DNA of 64,000 nucleotides from Enterobacter asburiae (GTDB taxonomy: Bacteria; Pseudomonadota; Gammaproteobacteria; Enterobacterales; Enterobacteriaceae), in contig JAAQVN010000001.1 in assembly GCA_011754535.1 (NCBI GenBank), positions 3,410,001 to 3,474,000 on the forward strand. Direction: 5' to 3'. Shown here piece by piece: positions 39,545-52,541 of the stretch. Positions within the stretch are counted from its first letter, which is position 1. Each line of letters opens with the position of its first letter. A program made the position numbers and the translations under genes. The notes beneath the pieces were generated by a model. The model worked only from the letters and a program-made list of their open reading frames with translations. It was not told where the DNA came from and made no database searches.

Positions 39545-40780
39545 ATGCTCCACCCGCGAGCCAGAACCATGCTGTTGCTGGCCATTCCTGCGCTGATCAT
39601 CGGCGTGGCCTCAAGCCTGGTACTTATTGTCGTGATGAAAGTCGCGTCGGTGCTGCAAACCCTGTTATGGACGGCGCTTCCGGCAAAACTGGGAGTCACC
39701 GCTGATTCTTCGGCGTGGATCATTGTAATGCTGACGTTAACCGGCATTGCGGTGGGCCTGGTGATCCGTTTCAGTCCCGGTCATGCCGGACCGGACCCGG
39801 CGCTGGAACCGCTGATTGGCGCTCCGATTCAGCCCTCTGCACTGCCGGGGCTGATCGTCGCGTTGATCGTGGGCCTGGCGGGCGGCGTCAGTCTGGGCCC
39901 CGAGCATCCTATTATGGCGGTGAATATAGGTCTGGCGGTTTACCTTGGCTCACGCATTCTACCGCGCGTCGGCGCGCTGGACTGGACCATCCTCGCCTCC
40001 GCTGGCACCATCGGAGCGCTTTTCGGCACGCCTGTTGCTGCCGCTCTGATTTTTTCACAGACGCTCACCAGCAATGATGATGCCCCACTCTGGGATAAAC
40101 TTTTTGCTCCGCTGATGGCTGCAGCCGCCGGCGCGCTGACGACCAGCCTGTTTTTCCATCCCCATTTTTCCCTCTCTCTGCCCCACTACGGAGAGATGCA
40201 GATAGCGGATATTTTCAGCGGCGCCATCGTCGTCGCAATAGCCATCGCGCTGGGGATGGTGGCGGTATGGTGTCTTCCGCGCCTGCACCGGCTGGTGCAT
40301 AAGCTCAAACATCCGGTGCTGATTCTGGGTACAGGGGGATTAATCCTCGGAATATTAGGCTCGATTGGCGGGACGGTGACGCTGTTCAAAGGTCTGGATG
40401 AGATGCAGCAGCTCGCCTTCAGCCAGGTATTTAGCGTTTCCGATTACCTGCTGTTTGCCGTCATCAAGCTGGCGGCGCTGGTCGTAGCTGCAGCCTGCGG
40501 TTTCCGCGGTGGACGCATCTTCCCGGCGGTGTTTGTCGGTGTGGCACTGGGGCTGATGCTGCACGAGCATGTCGATGCGGTTCCGGCGGCGATTACCGTC
40601 TCCTGCTCTATTCTGGGGCTGGTACTGGTGGTGACACGTGATGCGTGGCTAAGCCTGTTTATGGCGGCGGTCGTGGTGCCGGATTCAACGCTTTTCCCGC
40701 TGCTCTGCATCGTGATGTTGCCCGCCTGGCTCCTGCTGGCGGGCAAACCGATGATGATGGCCTGGCGAAACGACAAGTAA
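39545..40780 (+). CDS. yfeO: Putative ClC-type ion channel/transporter YfeO
   Basis: This 411-residue membrane protein belongs to the voltage-gated chloride channel superfamily. ATG 39545 ([12 protein letters not shown]) has AAGGA well placed upstream, so I prefer it to the earlier in-frame TTG. About ten membrane segments are visible. Selectivity-filter regions correspond to [24 protein letters not shown] and [17 protein letters not shown]. Fluoride or chloride has been suggested for relatives; the substrate is not proven. It shares a short gap with ipdC, facing it. Confidence 0.92.
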   Translation: MLHPRARTMLLLAIPALIIGVASSLVLIVVMKVASVLQTLLWTALPAKLGVTADSSAWIIVMLTLTGIAVGLVIRFSPGHAGPDPALEPLIGAPIQPSALPGLIVALIVGLAGGVSLGPEHPIMAVNIGLAVYLGSRILPRVGALDWTILASAGTIGALFGTPVAAALIFSQTLTSNDDAPLWDKLFAPLMAAAAGALTTSLFFHPHFSLSLPHYGEMQIADIFSGAIVVAIAIALGMVAVWCLPRLHRLVHKLKHPVLILGTGGLILGILGSIGGTVTLFKGLDEMQQLAFSQVFSVSDYLLFAVIKLAALVVAAACGFRGGRIFPAVFVGVALGLMLHEHVDAVPAAITVSCSILGLVLVVTRDAWLSLFMAAVVVPDSTLFPLLCIVMLPAWLLLAGKPMMMAWRNDK

Positions 40781-42535
<1,755 letters not shown>

Positions 42536-42624
42536 TTACAAAAAAGGCTGCGCTATGCTGCTTTTTTTCACGTTAATGTAAACGTATACACTACTTTTTC
42601 TCTGCAGCGCGAGGGGTCATAAAA

Positions 42625-43623
42625 ATGGGTTATCAGCCGGACAAAAGTCGTTACCAGACAATGGAGTATCGCCGCTGCGGGCGTAGCGGGCTCAGGTTCC
42701 CTGCCGTCTCGCTCGGGCTGTGGCACAATTTTGGTGACGCCACGCTTCTCGAAAACAGCCGTCAACTATTACAGCGCGCATTCGATGTGGGTATTACGCA
42801 TTTCGACCTTGCCAATAACTATGGTCCCCCGCCGGGGTCCGCCGAGCGTAATTTCGGCCGTATTTTGCAGGAGGATTTCCTGCCCTGGCGCGACGAGCTA
42901 ATCGTCTCCACGAAAGCGGGATATACCATGTGGGACGGCCCTTACGGCGACTGGGGATCGCGCAAATATCTGCTGGCAAGCCTGGATCAAAGCCTGAAGC
43001 GCATGGGGCTGGAGTATGTCGATATCTTCTATCATCACCGTCCCGATCCTGAAACGCCGCTGCAGGAAACCATGAAAGCGCTTGACCATCTGGTGCGCCA
43101 GGGCAAAGCCCTGTATGTCGGGTTATCCAACTACCCCGCCGAACTGGCGCGTAAAGCGATTGATATCCTGAACGATCTGGGCACGCCCTGCCTGATTCAC
43201 CAGCCGAAATACTCGATGTTCGAACGTGCGCCGGAACAGGGTTTGCTGGATGTTCTGCAGGAAAAAGGGGTCGGCTGTATTCCCTTCTCGCCGCTGGCAG
43301 GCGGACAGTTGACCAACCGGTATCTTAACGGTATTCCCGCCGATTCCCGTGCGGCAAGCGGCAGTCAATTCCTTAACCCGGATCAGATCACCGAAGAGAA
43401 GCTGGAGAAAGTACGCAAGCTAAACGCCCTGGCGGAAAGCCGCGGCCAGAAACTCTCGCAGATGGCGCTGGCCTGGGTGTTACGCCATGAGGAAGTGACC
43501 TCGGTGCTGATTGGGGCAAGCAAAGCGGCTCAGATCGATGACGCCGTGGGCATGCTGAAAAACCGCCATTTTTCCGCAGAAGAGCTGACGCGTATTAACG
43601 AAATCCTGAACAGCTCAAAATAA
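42625..43623 (+). CDS. YghZ-like aldo/keto reductase
   Basis: This 332-residue protein belongs to the aldo/keto reductase family close to E. coli YghZ (Gpr), an NADPH-dependent L-glyceraldehyde 3-phosphate and methylglyoxal reductase. The shared start MGYQPDKSRYQTMEYRR is typical. The catalytic tetrad residues sit in ITHFDLANNYGPPPGSAE (Asp, Tyr), STKAGYTMWDGPYGDWG (Lys) and VDIFYHHRPDPETPL (His). The NADPH-binding LIGASKAAQIDD is near the C-terminus. It diverges from ipdC; an aldehyde-reducing partner is possible but unproven. Confidence 0.9.
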   Translation: MGYQPDKSRYQTMEYRRCGRSGLRFPAVSLGLWHNFGDATLLENSRQLLQRAFDVGITHFDLANNYGPPPGSAERNFGRILQEDFLPWRDELIVSTKAGYTMWDGPYGDWGSRKYLLASLDQSLKRMGLEYVDIFYHHRPDPETPLQETMKALDHLVRQGKALYVGLSNYPAELARKAIDILNDLGTPCLIHQPKYSMFERAPEQGLLDVLQEKGVGCIPFSPLAGGQLTNRYLNGIPADSRAASGSQFLNPDQITEEKLEKVRKLNALAESRGQKLSQMALAWVLRHEEVTSVLIGASKAAQIDDAVGMLKNRHFSAEELTRINEILNSSK

Positions 43624-43750
43624 AACCACTTTTAGCAAAAAGTGCTCTCCCTCAGCAATTCGGAGTTGAGGCGATGAAACGAGGCTTTACCAACTCGTAA
43701 TATTGCGTTAACAGGCCCCACGAAGGCCCCGATCGTGAAGGAGAAAGAGT

Positions 43751-44101
43751 ATGTTCAGGTCACTGATTCTTGCAGCGGTATTACTGGCTTCAGCCCCGCT
43801 CATCGCCACTGCGGGCGAAATCACCCTGTTGCCATCAGTAAAATTACAAATTGGCGATCGTGACGACTACGGCAGATACTGGGACGGTGGCTACTGGCGC
43901 GACCGTGACTACTGGAACCGTCATTATGAATGGCGTGGTGACCGCTGGCGCAGGCATGATAACGGCCTGCATCGCGGCTGGTATAAAAATAACGCCTATG
44001 AACGCGGCTACCGCGAAGGCTGGAACGATCGTGACGACCGCCGCGGCGGCTGGGGTCACGGCGGAAAAGGACACGGTGGTCACGGCCACGGTCGTCATTA
44101 A
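43751..44101 (+). CDS. ypeC: DUF2502 secreted protein YpeC
   Basis: This 116-residue protein has an N-terminal signal peptide ([19 protein letters not shown], cleavage near TAG), then a charged segment [20 protein letters not shown] that is the DUF2502 signature. The rest is strongly biased to Arg, Asp, Trp, Tyr and Gly, and ends in a His/Gly-rich tail ([14 protein letters not shown]) that could bind metal. It matches E. coli YpeC in start and place between glk and mntH. GGAGAAAG lies just upstream of the ATG. The function is unknown. Confidence 0.92.
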   Translation: MFRSLILAAVLLASAPLIATAGEITLLPSVKLQIGDRDDYGRYWDGGYWRDRDYWNRHYEWRGDRWRRHDNGLHRGWYKNNAYERGYREGWNDRDDRRGGWGHGGKGHGGHGHGRH

Positions 44102-44104
44102 TGC

Positions 44105-44130
44105 AAAAAGGAGCCTCCCGGCTCCTTTTT
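44105..44130. terminator. Bidirectional terminator between ypeC and mntH
   Basis: AAAAAGGAGCC pairs with GGCTCCTTTTT around a 4-base loop, directly between the two stop codons. Confidence 0.88.
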
Positions 44131-44133
44131 CTT

Positions 44134-45407
<1,274 letters not shown>

Positions 45408-45421
45408 AATGCTATCAAAAT

Positions 45422-45444
45422 GAGAATGATTATCAAGATCATTT
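45422..45444 (-). promoter_or_regulatory. Fur box upstream of mntH
   Basis: GAGAATGATTATCAAGATC matches the 19-base Fur consensus at most positions, 15 bases beyond the MntR box. Confidence 0.75.
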
Positions 45445-45532
45445 GGATGGTTTGAAATGATTTCTCTGATAGCTAAGAACGATAGATGGGCAGGTGGTGC
45501 GACATCACAGAATGTGAAAATGCGCAGTCATT

Positions 45533-45548
45533 TGTGAAGCGTAGCACA
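45533..45548 (+). promoter_or_regulatory. CRP site upstream of nupC
   Basis: TGTGA-AGCGTA-GCACA matches the CRP consensus with one mismatch. It lies about 170 bases before nupC, whose E. coli promoter is controlled by CRP and CytR. Confidence 0.6.
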
Positions 45549-45718
45549 CAAACTTAACTTTTCACTCATTTACCTAACATAACAAAAATGTATTGTGGAT
45601 CACTATTTTTGAGACTCGTCACAGGATGTAACTATAGTGTGTCCTTGATCTCGTTTTCTTTTCGCTTGTTACATAGAATGTGCACGAAAATTAAACCTGC
45701 CTCATATTTGGAGCAAAT

Positions 45719-46906
45719 ATGGACCGCGTCCTTCATTTTGTCCTGGCACTTGTTGTCGTTACTGCACTCGCATTGCTGGTCAGCACAGACCGCAAAAAAA
45801 TTCGTATTCGTTATGTTGTCCAACTGCTGGTCATTGAAGTTTTACTTGCGTGGTTCTTCCTGAACTCCAACGTAGGCCTCGGCTTCGTGAAAGGCTTCTC
45901 CGAAATGTTCGAAAAACTGCTCGGATTCGCCAACGAAGGGACAAACTTTGTCTTCGGTAAAATGAACGACGAAGGTCTGGCGTTCTTCTTCCTGAAGGTA
46001 TTGTGCCCAATCGTCTTCATCTCCGCGCTCATCGGTATTCTGCAACACATCCGCGTTCTGCCGTTCGTTATTCGTGGAATTGGTTTCCTGTTATCCAAAG
46101 TGAACGGCATGGGTAAGCTGGAATCTTTCAACGCCGTAAGCTCCCTGATCCTCGGTCAGTCTGAGAACTTCATCGCGTATAAAGATATCCTCGGCAAAAT
46201 GTCCCGTAACCGCATGTACACCATGGCGGCAACCGCAATGTCTACCGTTTCCATGTCTATCGTGGGCGCGTATATGACCATGCTGGAGCCAAAATATGTT
46301 GTTGCAGCGCTGGTTCTGAACATGTTCAGCACCTTTATCGTTCTGTCGCTGATCAACCCGTACCGTGTTGACGCCAGCGAAGAGAACATCCAGATGTCTA
46401 ACCTGCACGAAGGTCAGAGCTTCTTCGAAATGCTGGGTGAGTACATTCTGGCCGGTTTCAAAGTGGCGATTATCGTTGCCGCCATGCTGATCGGCTTCAT
46501 TGCGCTGATTGCTGCGCTGAACGCCCTGTTCGCTGCAGTGCTGGGTATCTCCTTCCAGGGCATTCTGGGCTACATCTTCTATCCATTTGCCTGGGTGATG
46601 GGTGTTCCGGCTCACGAAGCGCTGCAGGTGGGCAGTATCATGGCGACCAAGCTGGTTTCAAACGAATTCGTTGCGATGATGGATCTGCAGAAAATTGCCG
46701 GCACGCTCTCTCCACGTGCGGTGGGTATTCTGTCCGTATTCCTGGTCTCCTTCGCCAACTTCTCGTCCATCGGCATTATCGCCGGTGCGATTAAAGGCCT
46801 GAATGAAGAACAAGGTAACGTAGTTTCTCGCTTTGGCCTGAAACTGGTTTATGGCTCCACCCTGGTGAGCGTTCTGTCTGCTTCTATCGCAGCACTGGTA
46901 CTGTAA
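45719..46906 (+). CDS. nupC: Proton-linked nucleoside transporter NupC
   Basis: NupC (concentrative nucleoside transporter family) imports pyrimidine and purine nucleosides except guanosine. The 395-residue protein has the family nucleoside-site segments [20 protein letters not shown] and [15 protein letters not shown]. It lacks about five residues near 275 compared with E. coli ([12 protein letters not shown]), within a loop. CRP-type control is suggested by the upstream site. Confidence 0.97.
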   Translation: MDRVLHFVLALVVVTALALLVSTDRKKIRIRYVVQLLVIEVLLAWFFLNSNVGLGFVKGFSEMFEKLLGFANEGTNFVFGKMNDEGLAFFFLKVLCPIVFISALIGILQHIRVLPFVIRGIGFLLSKVNGMGKLESFNAVSSLILGQSENFIAYKDILGKMSRNRMYTMAATAMSTVSMSIVGAYMTMLEPKYVVAALVLNMFSTFIVLSLINPYRVDASEENIQMSNLHEGQSFFEMLGEYILAGFKVAIIVAAMLIGFIALIAALNALFAAVLGISFQGILGYIFYPFAWVMGVPAHEALQVGSIMATKLVSNEFVAMMDLQKIAGTLSPRAVGILSVFLVSFANFSSIGIIAGAIKGLNEEQGNVVSRFGLKLVYGSTLVSVLSASIAALVL

Positions 46907-46922
46907 CGTTTACTGTTAAAAC

Positions 46923-46951
46923 AAAAACCGGGAGTCTGGCTCCCGGTTTTT
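46923..46951. terminator. Bidirectional terminator between nupC and pdeA
   Basis: AAAAACCGGGAG pairs with CTCCCGGTTTTT around a short loop, between convergent genes. Confidence 0.88.
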
Positions 46952-49141
46952 TTATGCCCGCAATTCTTTCAGCGGTTTGGGTTTGCCTATCAGATAGCCC
47001 TGCAGATAATCCACGCCGAAGCGAAGCAGCATCTCCCGCTGCGCCGGTGTTTCTACATATTCCGCGACAATGCACAGCGATTTCGTTTTCGCCAGATTAC
47101 ACATCGACTGGACGATCATCGCATCCATATCATCAGTGCAAATATCTTTAACAAAGCAGCCGTCAATTTTAATGATATCTGCCTGCAGACGTCTGAGACG
47201 CTCGTAGTTGGCATAGCCGGTGCCAAAATCATCAATGGCAATCCGGAAACCATAATCCCGCAGCTGTTGAATATTGTTGATACTGCTGCCGGAATTTGAG
47301 AAAGCCTGCTCTTCAGTGATCTCAATCACCACAGTCTGAGGCGCAACGCCGTAGCGCTCAAACAGCGTACAAATCTCGGTCGCCACCTCCTGTTGCATCA
47401 GCGTGAGCGGCATCAGATTGACGGAGAAACGGGCGCCAGCCTGCGTCGCAGGGTGATCGCGCAGCCACTGCAGTAATTTTTCCATAACGCACATATCAAA
47501 CCGGTGGCTGAGGTTGAACTGGGCAACCAGCGGAATAAAGCGATCCGGGGTAATAATCTCCCCTTCACTCTCCATGCGCGTCAGAATTTCATAGTAGCCG
47601 CTACCGTCTGCCTTCTGAATCGGCTGCACGTATAAATGGAACCGATCTGTCTCCAGAGCATGCTTAATACGCGCTAACATCAGAACACGCTCCGTTGTTT
47701 GTCCCGATGCTGCCTCCAGGCTATTCGTCAGCGCAAGCACGTTGTGCCCTGCGCAAGATTGCTCGGCCAGCCAGCTCAGTTGCCCCAGCGTGTGATGCAA
47801 ATTTTCACCGTTTTCTACCATCCCCCAGGACGCACCAAACTCAATATCCAGCCCGGTGTTGTTCCAGAAAATCTTACGGCTGTTCAGCCGATCGACCATA
47901 TGCTGGAGACGCTCTGCAATTTCTGGCCCCAGCAATACCACCACCAGCTCGCTTCCGGGTAACTGGAAGAGCATCTCATTCTTTTGCAGAAGCGGCTGCA
48001 GCGACGTGGCGATCGTTCGTTTGCAATGGACCCGCATGAGGATCCCGTAGTGGCGGCTCAAAAATTCCAGGTTATCCATGCGCAACATGCAAACCTTGGC
48101 CTCCGGATGCATCTCAAGATGCTCTTCCAGCGCACGAATATTGGGTAAACCGGTTAGCGGATCGGTGAGCGCCCTGCCCTGCCACCCCCGCTTCAGCCAC
48201 TCGCTACGCTGGTAAATCCGCGACATGTAAAGCAAGCAGATGGCAAAAGAGATCAGCACGGACAGAATAAAGGAGAGCGAATGGCCGGTTTCCACCCCGT
48301 TCAGGAAGTTATAGTTGTAGGTCAACAGCAGAAGCGCTGAAGCAGCCCACAGCAGTGAGATAAGCGCGTAGGTCAGGCGGCTTATCGCTAAGGTAAAAAG
48401 AATAAAAATCAGTGGCATTAAATAGCCCGCAATAACAGGTGATTCAAAAGGCCCACATAAAACGGCCAGGACGAAGCCTAAAAGCATCAGCCAGACAAAT
48501 ATATATAATGAATTCTTGTGGAAAAACACGGGCTTCACGCTTTGCCGCCAGAAGGTTATGGCATAGCGGGGATTATTTATCATTCTTAACGGGTAATAGA
48601 ACATCATGGTAAAAATCAGCGCCGCGCAAATCAGGCTTTGAATATCCACGACGTTATAAATTACCGTTCCTTCGCCGAAGAAGGTGGAGATAGTTACCGG
48701 GAAATCAAAGAAATAGCCAGCTAAATACATCGACAGCTTAATGCCGACGGGAACGATAAAACCGAGCCAGAATATACGTAACCCGACGTGCTTGTTCGGG
48801 ATGCAGAAGCGCCAGCGCCTGCCCAGAATGAGGCGCAGAAGGCCACACGCCGCGAACAGCGAAAAGGTCTGACAAAACAGTAATACTGAATATTGTAGCG
48901 GTACTAAATTAACGTAAAATAAATTAGTGACACTAAAACCTAACAAAATGGGAAGAACGGCCCGGCGACCAAATAACAGTATTACCGCCAGCATTACGCT
49001 CAGGGGGAGCCACGCTAAATAAACATCGTGACCATTTACCATTGCGCGGGGAGAGAGGTAACGGGAAAAAGGTACCGCAATCAGACATATTGTCAGGGCA
49101 ATTATAAATATCTTTACATTATTGTACGTTTTTCTATTCAT
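46952..49141 (-). CDS. pdeA: Cyclic-di-GMP phosphodiesterase-like membrane protein PdeA (YfeA)
   Basis: This 729-residue protein has an N-terminal MASE1-type membrane domain (about residues 1-310), a degenerate GGDEF domain (LTDPLTGLPNIRALEEHL, with LPGSEL where GGDEF should be) and a C-terminal EAL domain. The EAL signature reads EIL (YYEILTRM), while other phosphodiesterase positions (SVNLMPLTLMQQE, EITEEQAF, IDDFGTGYANYERLRRL, IKIDGCFVKDI) are kept. It is therefore probably an active or regulatory phosphodiesterase without cyclase activity. It matches E. coli YfeA in length and place. Confidence 0.93.
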   Translation of the reverse strand: MNRKTYNNVKIFIIALTICLIAVPFSRYLSPRAMVNGHDVYLAWLPLSVMLAVILLFGRRAVLPILLGFSVTNLFYVNLVPLQYSVLLFCQTFSLFAACGLLRLILGRRWRFCIPNKHVGLRIFWLGFIVPVGIKLSMYLAGYFFDFPVTISTFFGEGTVIYNVVDIQSLICAALIFTMMFYYPLRMINNPRYAITFWRQSVKPVFFHKNSLYIFVWLMLLGFVLAVLCGPFESPVIAGYLMPLIFILFTLAISRLTYALISLLWAASALLLLTYNYNFLNGVETGHSLSFILSVLISFAICLLYMSRIYQRSEWLKRGWQGRALTDPLTGLPNIRALEEHLEMHPEAKVCMLRMDNLEFLSRHYGILMRVHCKRTIATSLQPLLQKNEMLFQLPGSELVVVLLGPEIAERLQHMVDRLNSRKIFWNNTGLDIEFGASWGMVENGENLHHTLGQLSWLAEQSCAGHNVLALTNSLEAASGQTTERVLMLARIKHALETDRFHLYVQPIQKADGSGYYEILTRMESEGEIITPDRFIPLVAQFNLSHRFDMCVMEKLLQWLRDHPATQAGARFSVNLMPLTLMQQEVATEICTLFERYGVAPQTVVIEITEEQAFSNSGSSINNIQQLRDYGFRIAIDDFGTGYANYERLRRLQADIIKIDGCFVKDICTDDMDAMIVQSMCNLAKTKSLCIVAEYVETPAQREMLLRFGVDYLQGYLIGKPKPLKELRA

Positions 49142-49323
49142 TAAGATGATGACATTATTATCCGTTCATTTTATTGACCGGATGGATAATAGGTTTATTA
49201 ATTGCACGAATCAAGTTGAAGTCTATTTATAGACTGGTTTATTGATGTCGATTGAGGTCAGGTACAGGAATACCTTCTTTTTGATAACAAAAAGCGGTGA
49301 GGGGTTTTACAAACAGATAAAAA

Positions 49324-49349
49324 AAACCCTCGTCTTTTGACGAGGGTTT
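49324..49349 (-). terminator. Rho-independent terminator of the tRNA-Ala pair
   Basis: AAACCCTCGTC pairs with GACGAGGGTTT around TTTT and is followed by a T run on the minus strand. The stretch from here to the pdeA start (49142-49323) shows nothing else recognisable. Confidence 0.85.
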
Positions 49350-49356
49350 AAAATTT

Positions 49357-49432
<76 letters not shown>

Positions 49433-49473
49433 ACATGTGACTTTACTAACCGCACTCTGTTGGGTTCAGAGTT

Positions 49474-49549
49474 TGGTGGAGCTAAGCGGGATCGAACCGC
49501 TGACCTCCTGCATGCCATGCAGGCGCTCTCCCAGCTGAGCTATAGCCCC
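49474..49549 (-). tRNA. alaW: tRNA-Ala(GGC)
   Basis: A second 76-base tRNA-Ala(GGC), differing from its neighbour by one base pair in the anticodon stem (CTGCAGG context in place of TTGCAAG). It is 41 bases upstream of alaX on the same transcript. Confidence 0.97.
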
Positions 49550-49766
49550 ATCGTAAAGCTGTCATGTTGACGGGCGGCATAATATGAATTCCGCCGCGGA
49601 GTGTCAACGGCAAAATCAGTTCCAGCTATTCAATCGCCGAAAAATCATGCAAATGAATCACTTTGCGAGCCTGCTCGCAGTCATGAGTTAAGCCTGTCAC
49701 GTTTTCATGTAAAACGGTGCTATAAAATGAGCCATTAATTAACCCTACGAATATTCAGGAAATTGC

Positions 49767-50129
49767 ATGATCAAGGAACGAATGACGCCGGAAGAGTTAG
49801 CCCTCCTCACTGGCTATAGCCGACAGACCATCAATAAATGGGTACGTAAAGAGGGTTGGATAACGTCACCTAAGCCCGGCGTCCAGGGGGGTAAAGCGCG
49901 ACTGGTGCATGTGAACGAAAAAGTGCGTGACTTTATCCGGAGCGCACGCAGGGCAACGGAAACATCCGCTATGCCTGACGGCATCAGCACTGACGGTTCG
50001 CTTCATACCCTACTCCTGACGCTGGCCAATGAAATGACGCCGGAAGAGCAGAAGCAGATGACATCGCTGCTATTGCGGGAAGGGATTACCGGTTTGTTGC
50101 AACGTTTAGGGATTCGCGACCAGAATTAA
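49767..50129 (+). CDS. yfeC: Putative DNA-binding protein YfeC (DUF1323)
   Basis: This 120-residue protein begins with a helix-turn-helix (MTPEELALLTGYSRQTINKW) followed by VRKEGW and GVQGGKARLVHV, typical of the DUF1323 family. The C-terminal part, TPEEQKQMTSLLLREGITGL, is helical. An AGGAAAT ribosome site precedes ATG 49767. It is one base away from yfeD, its paralogue, so the two are cotranscribed. Target genes are unknown; in E. coli YfeC has been linked to extracellular DNA. Confidence 0.92.
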   Translation: MIKERMTPEELALLTGYSRQTINKWVRKEGWITSPKPGVQGGKARLVHVNEKVRDFIRSARRATETSAMPDGISTDGSLHTLLLTLANEMTPEEQKQMTSLLLREGITGLLQRLGIRDQN

Positions 50130-50130
50130 T

Positions 50131-50514
50131 ATGAAAAGACTACGTAGCAAAATGACCACAGAAGAGCTGGCGGAGAATTTGGGAGTTGCCAGACAAACGG
50201 TAAATCGCTGGATACGCCAGCAGGGGTGGAAAACCGAAGGGCTCAATGGCGTAAAAGGCGGTCGGGCGCGGCTCATTCACGTTGATGCGCGCGTGAAGGA
50301 ACATATTATGACCCTCCCGGCTATCCGTAACCGTCAGGCGGTTTATCATCTGGCTGAGGTGACCTCCTCTTACGGTGAACATACTTCAAATCTGCGTCCG
50401 GGCATTATCGAAACGCTGGAGAGTATGACTGAGCTTGAGCAAAAGCGTCTGGATACCTTACTGAAGCGCGAAGGCATACGCGGTTTTCTTGCTCGTCTGG
50501 GTATTGCTGAATGA
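50131..50514 (+). CDS. yfeD: Putative DNA-binding protein YfeD (DUF1323)
   Basis: This 127-residue paralogue of YfeC has the same layout: MTTEELAENLGVARQTVNRW, IRQQGWKT, GVKGGRARLIHV and a C-terminal LKREGIRGFLARLGI. The start follows the yfeC stop by one base, so the second gene depends on coupling or a ribosome site inside yfeC. The tandem pair looks like an old duplication. The function is unknown. Confidence 0.92.
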   Translation: MKRLRSKMTTEELAENLGVARQTVNRWIRQQGWKTEGLNGVKGGRARLIHVDARVKEHIMTLPAIRNRQAVYHLAEVTSSYGEHTSNLRPGIIETLESMTELEQKRLDTLLKREGIRGFLARLGIAE

Positions 50515-50520
50515 AAGGCA

Positions 50521-50551
50521 AAAAAAACGGCAGGATACCCTGCCGTTTTTT
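50521..50551. terminator. Bidirectional terminator between yfeD and gltX
   Basis: CGGCAGG and CCTGCCG form a stem around ATAC, with seven A on the left and six T on the right, between convergent genes. Confidence 0.88.
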
Positions 50552-50565
50552 CTTATAAGACTTTA

Positions 50566-51981
50566 TTACTGCTGATTTTCACGTTCTGCAATAAAATCCA
50601 GCGCCTTGTTGATGCGCGCCACGCTGCGTGATTTCCCGATGGCATGGACAGTCACGTCCAGTGCTGGAGACTGGCCCGCACCGGTCACCGCAACGCGTAG
50701 CGGCATACCGACTTTGCCCATGCCAACTTCCAGCTCGTCTGCGGTCGCCTGAATGGCATGATGCACATTCTCAGCGGTCCACTCGGTGAGCGCAGCCAGC
50801 TTGTCACGCACCACTTCCAGCGGCTGACGAGCTACCGGGCGCAGGTGCTTCTTCGCGGCGTCCGCGTCGAACTCGTCAAACTCTTCATAGAAGTAGCGGC
50901 AGCTTTCGGCAATTTCTTTCAGCGTTTTGCAGCGCTCGCCGAGCAGTTTCACCAGGTCCGCCAGCTCAGGGCCGGTGCGGGTATCAATATTTGCCTGCTC
51001 AATGTGCCACTGCAGATACGTCGCCACATATTCCGGCGGCATGGTATTGATGTAGTGGTGGTTCAGCCACAGCAGCTTGTCGGTATTAAATGCGCTCGCT
51101 GATTTGCTCACAGAGCTCAGAGAGAACAGTTCGATCATCTCTTCACGGCTGAAGATCTCCTGGTCACCGTGGGCCCAGCCCAGGCGCACCAGATAGTTCA
51201 GCAGCGCTTCCGGCAGATAACCGTCGTCGCGATACTGCATGACGCTGACCGCACCGTGACGTTTAGACAGTTTTTTACCATCGTCGCCGTTGATCATGGA
51301 GACGTGCGCATAGACAGGCACAGGCGCATTCAGCGCTTTCAGGATGTTGATCTGGCGTGGGGTATTGTTGATATGGTCTTCACCACGGACAACGTGGGTA
51401 ATTTCCATATCCCAGTCATCAACCACTACGCAGAAGTTATAGGTTGGAGAACCGTCGGTGCGACGAATGATCAGATCGTCCAGCTCCTGGTTGCTGAATT
51501 CGATCGGGCCACGGATCTGGTCGTCGAAAATCACCGAGCCATCCTGCGGGTTAGCAAAACGCACAACGCACGGTTCATCAGCAGCATGCTCGCTATGGTC
51601 GTGGCGGCAGCGGCCGTCATAACGCGGTTTTTCACCGTTCGCCATCTGCTCTTCGCGCAGCGCATCCAGACGCTCTTTGGAGCAGTAGCATTTATACGCC
51701 GTGCCCGCGACCAGCATCTCATCAATAACAGCGTTATAGCGGTCAAAACGTTTAGTCTGGAAATACGGGCCTTCATCCCACTCCAGGTTCAGCCAGTTCA
51801 TCCCATCCATAATGGCTTCAATTGCTTCCGGCGTGGAGCGCTCAAGATCGGTGTCTTCTATACGCAGCACGAACTCACCTTTGTTGTGGCGTGCAAAAAG
51901 CCAGGAGTAGAGAGCAGTACGAGCACCACCGACGTGCAGATAGCCTGTCGGGCTCGGCGCGAAGCGAGTTTTGATTTTCAT
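50566..51981 (-). CDS. gltX: Glutamyl-tRNA synthetase
   Basis: GltX charges tRNA-Glu. The 471-residue enzyme has the class I HIGH-type motif in [20 protein letters not shown] and the KMSKS-type motif [11 protein letters not shown]. Zinc ligands are in [15 protein letters not shown] and DGRCRHDHS. The length and place match E. coli, divergent from the valU tRNA cluster. Confidence 0.98.
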   Translation of the reverse strand: MKIKTRFAPSPTGYLHVGGARTALYSWLFARHNKGEFVLRIEDTDLERSTPEAIEAIMDGMNWLNLEWDEGPYFQTKRFDRYNAVIDEMLVAGTAYKCYCSKERLDALREEQMANGEKPRYDGRCRHDHSEHAADEPCVVRFANPQDGSVIFDDQIRGPIEFSNQELDDLIIRRTDGSPTYNFCVVVDDWDMEITHVVRGEDHINNTPRQINILKALNAPVPVYAHVSMINGDDGKKLSKRHGAVSVMQYRDDGYLPEALLNYLVRLGWAHGDQEIFSREEMIELFSLSSVSKSASAFNTDKLLWLNHHYINTMPPEYVATYLQWHIEQANIDTRTGPELADLVKLLGERCKTLKEIAESCRYFYEEFDEFDADAAKKHLRPVARQPLEVVRDKLAALTEWTAENVHHAIQATADELEVGMGKVGMPLRVAVTGAGQSPALDVTVHAIGKSRSVARINKALDFIAERENQQ

Positions 51982-52194
51982 GAAATGGCCTTACGTTATA
52001 AAGATGCCGGCAATCGGCAAATCCCGGGGAAAAAACGATGGGCAATATTCTATCACTGTGGGGGGATTCCTCAATGTCGATCCCTTTATCGTGGCGGAGT
52101 TTACTGTTTTTGTTTAGAAATCATGCGCCACCGCCCGTTTTGCGATCGTTTTGTTTAATTTTACGACGAACGAATAAAAACTTTAGAAAATGCG

Positions 52195-52222
52195 TTGACT
52201 CATTTTCAACTCTCCCTATAAT
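52195..52222 (+). promoter_or_regulatory. Promoter of the tRNA-Val/Lys cluster
   Basis: TTGACT and TATAAT are spaced 16 bases apart and are followed by GCGACTCC, a GC-rich discriminator of stringently controlled tRNA promoters. It starts about 10-15 bases before the first tRNA. Confidence 0.85.
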
Positions 52223-52239
52223 GCGACTCCACACAGCGG

Positions 52240-52315
52240 GGGTGATTAGCTCAGTTGGTAGAGCATCTCCTTTACACGGAGGGGGTCGGCGGTTCGAGCC
52301 CGTCATCACCCACCA
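52240..52315 (+). tRNA. valU: tRNA-Val(UAC), copy 1
   Basis: A 76-base tRNA with acceptor GGGTGAT/ATCACCC, anticodon TAC in TTTACAC and encoded CCA. It is the first gene of the cluster, as in E. coli valU. Confidence 0.97.
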
Positions 52316-52356
52316 TCTACTTCGGTAGACTCGCAGTGTAGATAAGAATTGAGATT

Positions 52357-52432
52357 GGGCGATTAGCTCAGTTGGTAGAGCATCTCCTTTACACGGAGGG
52401 GGTCGGCGGTTCGAGCCCGTCATCGCCCACCA
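52357..52432 (+). tRNA. valX: tRNA-Val(UAC), copy 2
   Basis: A 76-base tRNA identical to copy 1 except for a swapped acceptor pair (GGGCGAT/ATCGCCC). The gene name is by position. Confidence 0.95.
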
Positions 52433-52461
52433 TTCTCACCTTATCGCAGCAGTTCCGAAAT

Positions 52462-52537
52462 GGGCGATTAGCTCAGTTGGTAGAGCATCTCCTTTACACG
52501 GAGGGGGTCGGCGGTTCGAGCCCGTCATCGCCCACCA
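52462..52537 (+). tRNA. valY: tRNA-Val(UAC), copy 3
   Basis: A 76-base tRNA identical to copy 2. The gene name is by position. Confidence 0.95.
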
Positions 52538-52541
52538 TTTC

